Source of the DNA: Fortiea sp. LEGE XX443
Lineage (GTDB): Bacteria > Cyanobacteriota > Cyanobacteriia > Cyanobacteriales > Nostocaceae
Assembly: GCF_015206815.1 (NCBI RefSeq)
Contig: NZ_JADEXZ010000052.1
Coordinates: forward strand, 1-43,995
Reading direction: 5' to 3'
Length of the DNA: 43,995 nt
The position numbers were made by a program, and so were the translations under genes. This document shows positions 42,489-43,995 of this stretch, piece by piece. The notes below the pieces were generated by a model. It was not told the DNA's origin. It saw only the letters and a list, made by a program, of their open reading frames with translations, and made no database searches. Each line of letters starts with the position of its first letter. Position 1 is the stretch's first letter.

Positions 42489-42992
42489 AAGTGTTGAATG
42501 TTAAGAAATATGTGATAAAAAACGCCCAAAATATGGTAAATTTTGGGCAAAAGATTAAAACAAATTGATTGATAATGATTGTAAATTCATTTCCCAAGAT
42601 TGTCAAAGATATACTCAGACCGTTACCAAAAAATGATTATCCGGTTTTGAACAGCCGTCTTTACGTTGAGTGTTGGTTGGCTTATGCCTTGGATAATAGT
42701 TTAACAAGTATGCGGAACTTATTTAAACGATTAAATAATACAGGAATCGACGTAAGTATTTCAACATTTTCCCAAGCTAACATACATAGAAGTCAAGAAA
42801 CATTCCAAAAGATTTATCATCAGTTGCAAAAGTGTTGAATGTTAAGATTTTGAGGATATTGCTCAAGATGTGCATTGGTGTTGGTGATACCAAATTCGAG
42901 TGTTTAATGACTTTATTCTCAATAGGACAAGAAATTTACCTGGGTAAAACACAAAGATTGTAAAGTTGTGTTGCGAGATTCAACACTTTTGC
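42489..42992. mobile_element. IS4-type element remnant
   Basis: The unit AAGTGTTGAATGTTAAGA occurs at 42489-42506 and again at 42830-42847. GCAAAAGTGTTGAAT (42826-42840) recurs inverted at 42978-42992. Between them is a truncated transposase frame and a subterminal hairpin GCCCAAAAT/ATTTTGGGC (42524-42548) of the kind that blocks read-through into IS genes. The remnant is probably an internally deleted insertion sequence. Confidence 0.6.
42569..42838 (+). pseudogene. Truncated IS4-family transposase, N-terminal part
   Basis: 89 codons resembling the helical N-terminus of Nostoc IS4-type transposases: FPKIVKDILRPLPKNDYPVL, YVECWLAYALDNSLTSMRNL, FKRLNNTGIDVSISTFSQAN, then FQKIYHQLQK. The catalytic DDE domain is absent. 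The frame stops exactly where the internal copy of the IS-end-like repeat begins (42826), so the deletion joined this point to the element end. Short frames further right (to about 43030) may be decayed pieces. Not functional. Confidence 0.65.
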
Positions 42993-43150
42993 TTTATTGG
43001 ATATTGGGGCAAACAATTTCCGAGTTGAATTTAGACAGAAATAGTTTTTGCTTTTTATCTTGATAACTCTGCTAACATTATGCACTTTCCTAAAATTAAA
43101 CACTGGTTTAACTTTTATCTAACCCTTGTGTTAAACAAAAGGTTGACAAA
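42839..43150. other. Gene-free stretch of decayed IS DNA
   Basis: No intact frame. It includes the inverted end repeat at 42978-42992 and an imperfect hairpin near 43119-43143 (AACCCTTGT.../ACAAAAGGTT) that could terminate the second higA gene. Confidence 0.4.
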
Positions 43151-43444
43151 TTAAGATACTAAGACACGAGGAATTATTGTTTCCTGAATTTCCTTGCCTA
43201 CTGTTTGTTCAGCTAACCTCAGTTCATAGTTTTTCTGAAGATTTAGCCAGAGTTCTGCACCAGTTCCAAAATATTGCCCTAATCGCAAAGCTGTATCAGC
43301 TGTAATCCCTCTTTTTCCATTGATGATTTCGGTAATTCTATTTTTTGGAACATGAAGAACACGAGCTAAATCACTGGCTGTCATTCCGAGTTCAGTAATT
43401 TCGTCAGCAAGAATTTCTCCTGGGTGGATGGGTGGACGTGCCAT
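43151..43444 (-). CDS. higA: HigA-type antitoxin (compact)
   Basis: 97 residues, the compact HigA family: PPIHPGEILADEITELGMTA (about 4-23), HTH helices SDLARVLHVPKNRITEIING (24-43), KRGITADTALRLGQYFG and WLNLQKNYELRLAE. It binds and neutralises HigB and represses the operon. It lies 11 bases downstream of its toxin gene. Unlike the COG5499-type antitoxin at 6401-6799, the HTH is N-terminal, so the two modules are unrelated copies. Confidence 0.92.
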   Translation of the reverse strand: MARPPIHPGEILADEITELGMTASDLARVLHVPKNRITEIINGKRGITADTALRLGQYFGTGAELWLNLQKNYELRLAEQTVGKEIQETIIPRVLVS

Positions 43445-43455
43445 TTAACTCTCCT

Positions 43456-43797
43456 TCAGTGATAATCTGTGATTTCTATGTTGAAGGGCTTGGGAAAATC
43501 ATCAGGCCAGTTAAAGCAAATTCTCCATTGGTCATTAATTCGGATACTGTACTGACCTTTCCTATCCCCTCCTAAAGACTCAAAACGATTACTTGGTAGC
43601 TGCATTAAAGCTTCTTTGTTGGGGGCGGCTTCTAGGATATCTAGCCATTTTTGTGCTTGTCTCTCAAAAGATTGAAACTCTTTAACCCTTTCTCCTAAAG
43701 CAAATCTCTCCGTTCTTTTATCTTTATATCTAGGGTATTCATCTGACGGAGACATATGGAATAGTCTTAAAATACTAGTAGAAGTTATGCGTTCCAT
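43456..43797 (-). CDS. higB: HigB/RelE-family toxin
   Basis: 113 residues. The core (YKDKRTERFALGERVKEFQS, then LEAAPNKEALMQLPSNRFES and GQYSIRINDQWRICFNW) matches HigB ribosome-dependent mRNA interferases. The IRINDQWRICFxW strand holds basic residues important in the fold. The first 23 residues (MERITSTSILRLFHMSPSDE...) precede the usual start near RYKDK and may be an extension; an internal ATG at 43755 is an alternative. TATATT lies about 20 bases upstream of ATG 43797. Toxin first, antitoxin second, as in HigBA. Confidence 0.88.
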   Translation of the reverse strand: MERITSTSILRLFHMSPSDEYPRYKDKRTERFALGERVKEFQSFERQAQKWLDILEAAPNKEALMQLPSNRFESLGGDRKGQYSIRINDQWRICFNWPDDFPKPFNIEITDYH

Positions 43798-43928
43798 AAC
43801 TCATAACTCACAAAATATAATCTAACACAAGTCACGTTAAATTCTGCTGTAAAAAAGTTACTTTTAACGTAAGGATTCAGGTAACAGAGTATTGACAAAG
43901 GGGACAGTTGAGGTGGAGTATCACAAAT

Positions 43929-43995
43929 ATGAACCAAAACCTGCCTCAAGAACTAGAAAAAGAAAGTTTGGGCCAGTTATCCAAAGAAGAACTGG
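43929..43995 (+). CDS. Transposase N-terminus, probably IS66-type (partial)
   Basis: ATG 43929, preceded by GGAG about 10 bases upstream, opens MNQNLPQELEKESLGQLSKE and runs off the window. The wording resembles the start of IS66-family transposases in Nostoc, which begin with a Leu/Ser/Lys-rich coiled-coil leader. Only 22 codons are visible, so the family is an inference. Confidence 0.45.
   Translation, partial: MNQNLPQELEKESLGQLSKEEL

Noticed and set aside
42264-43995. Complete CRISPR-associated or Tn7-like transposon
   Set aside because: No tnsB/tnsC/tniQ or cas gene in the window; only end-like repeats, so only a relic or distant end can be suggested.

Overview
The window comes from a filamentous, probably heterocyst-forming cyanobacterium of the Nostoc/Anabaena type. 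The evidence is the D1 (psbA) tail at the left edge, pcyA, a devBCA exporter operon behind an NtcA-type promoter, Ycf66, DUF3134, a PEP-CTERM protein, many GCGATCGC (HIP1) octamers, and abundant short dispersed repeats. All calls come from reading the sequence and from remembered family motifs; no database search was run.

Layout. 1-10,300 is mostly housekeeping: psbA 3' end with a strong terminator, prolyl oligopeptidase, DUF427, gnd, Ycf66-like protein, a PEP-CTERM protein, a higBA toxin-antitoxin pair and ileS. 10,357-13,593 is an AT-rich accessory island: an orphan ParA faces a divergent two-gene operon. That operon encodes a PD-(D/E)XK-like (HSDR_N-type) domain fused to ParA, and a ParB-like partner. 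It is the best candidate here for an undescribed system. 13,594-14,934 holds an aquaporin remnant, a palindromic repeat and two small membrane-protein genes. 15,200-19,999 carries pcyA and devBCA. 20,362-32,772 has two cyanobacterial proteins of unknown role, several HAD phosphatases (including sucrose-phosphate phosphatase, whose stop overlaps the ruvA start), a DUF1400-type hydrolase, a heme-oxygenase-like helical protein, ilvC, an SNase-like protein lacking catalytic residues, a DUF4349 lipoprotein and a nagB-type deaminase. 33,055-41,429 contains a putative DNA-binding protein, a His/Met-rich lipoprotein, an ethylene-receptor-like histidine kinase with an apparent frameshift in a run of nine T, a REC-PAS-histidine kinase, a MATE exporter and a RetSat/CrtISO-like oxidoreductase. 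41,427-43,995 is dominated by mobile-DNA traces: two abutting MITE-like elements, four direct repeats resembling transposase-binding sites, an IS4-type remnant, a second higBA pair and the start of what may be an IS66-type transposase.

How the genes work together. devB, devC and devA form a membrane-fusion/permease/ATPase exporter, probably for heterocyst glycolipid, under nitrogen control (GTA-N8-TAC, 22 nt, TAGAAT). The two sensor genes at 35-38 kb are 50 nt apart and look like one signalling operon. The nuclease-ParA and ParB-like genes overlap by one base and are probably translationally coupled. At least three small inverted-repeat elements are recognisable. Two of these families have a second copy inside this window, which makes them directly comparable.
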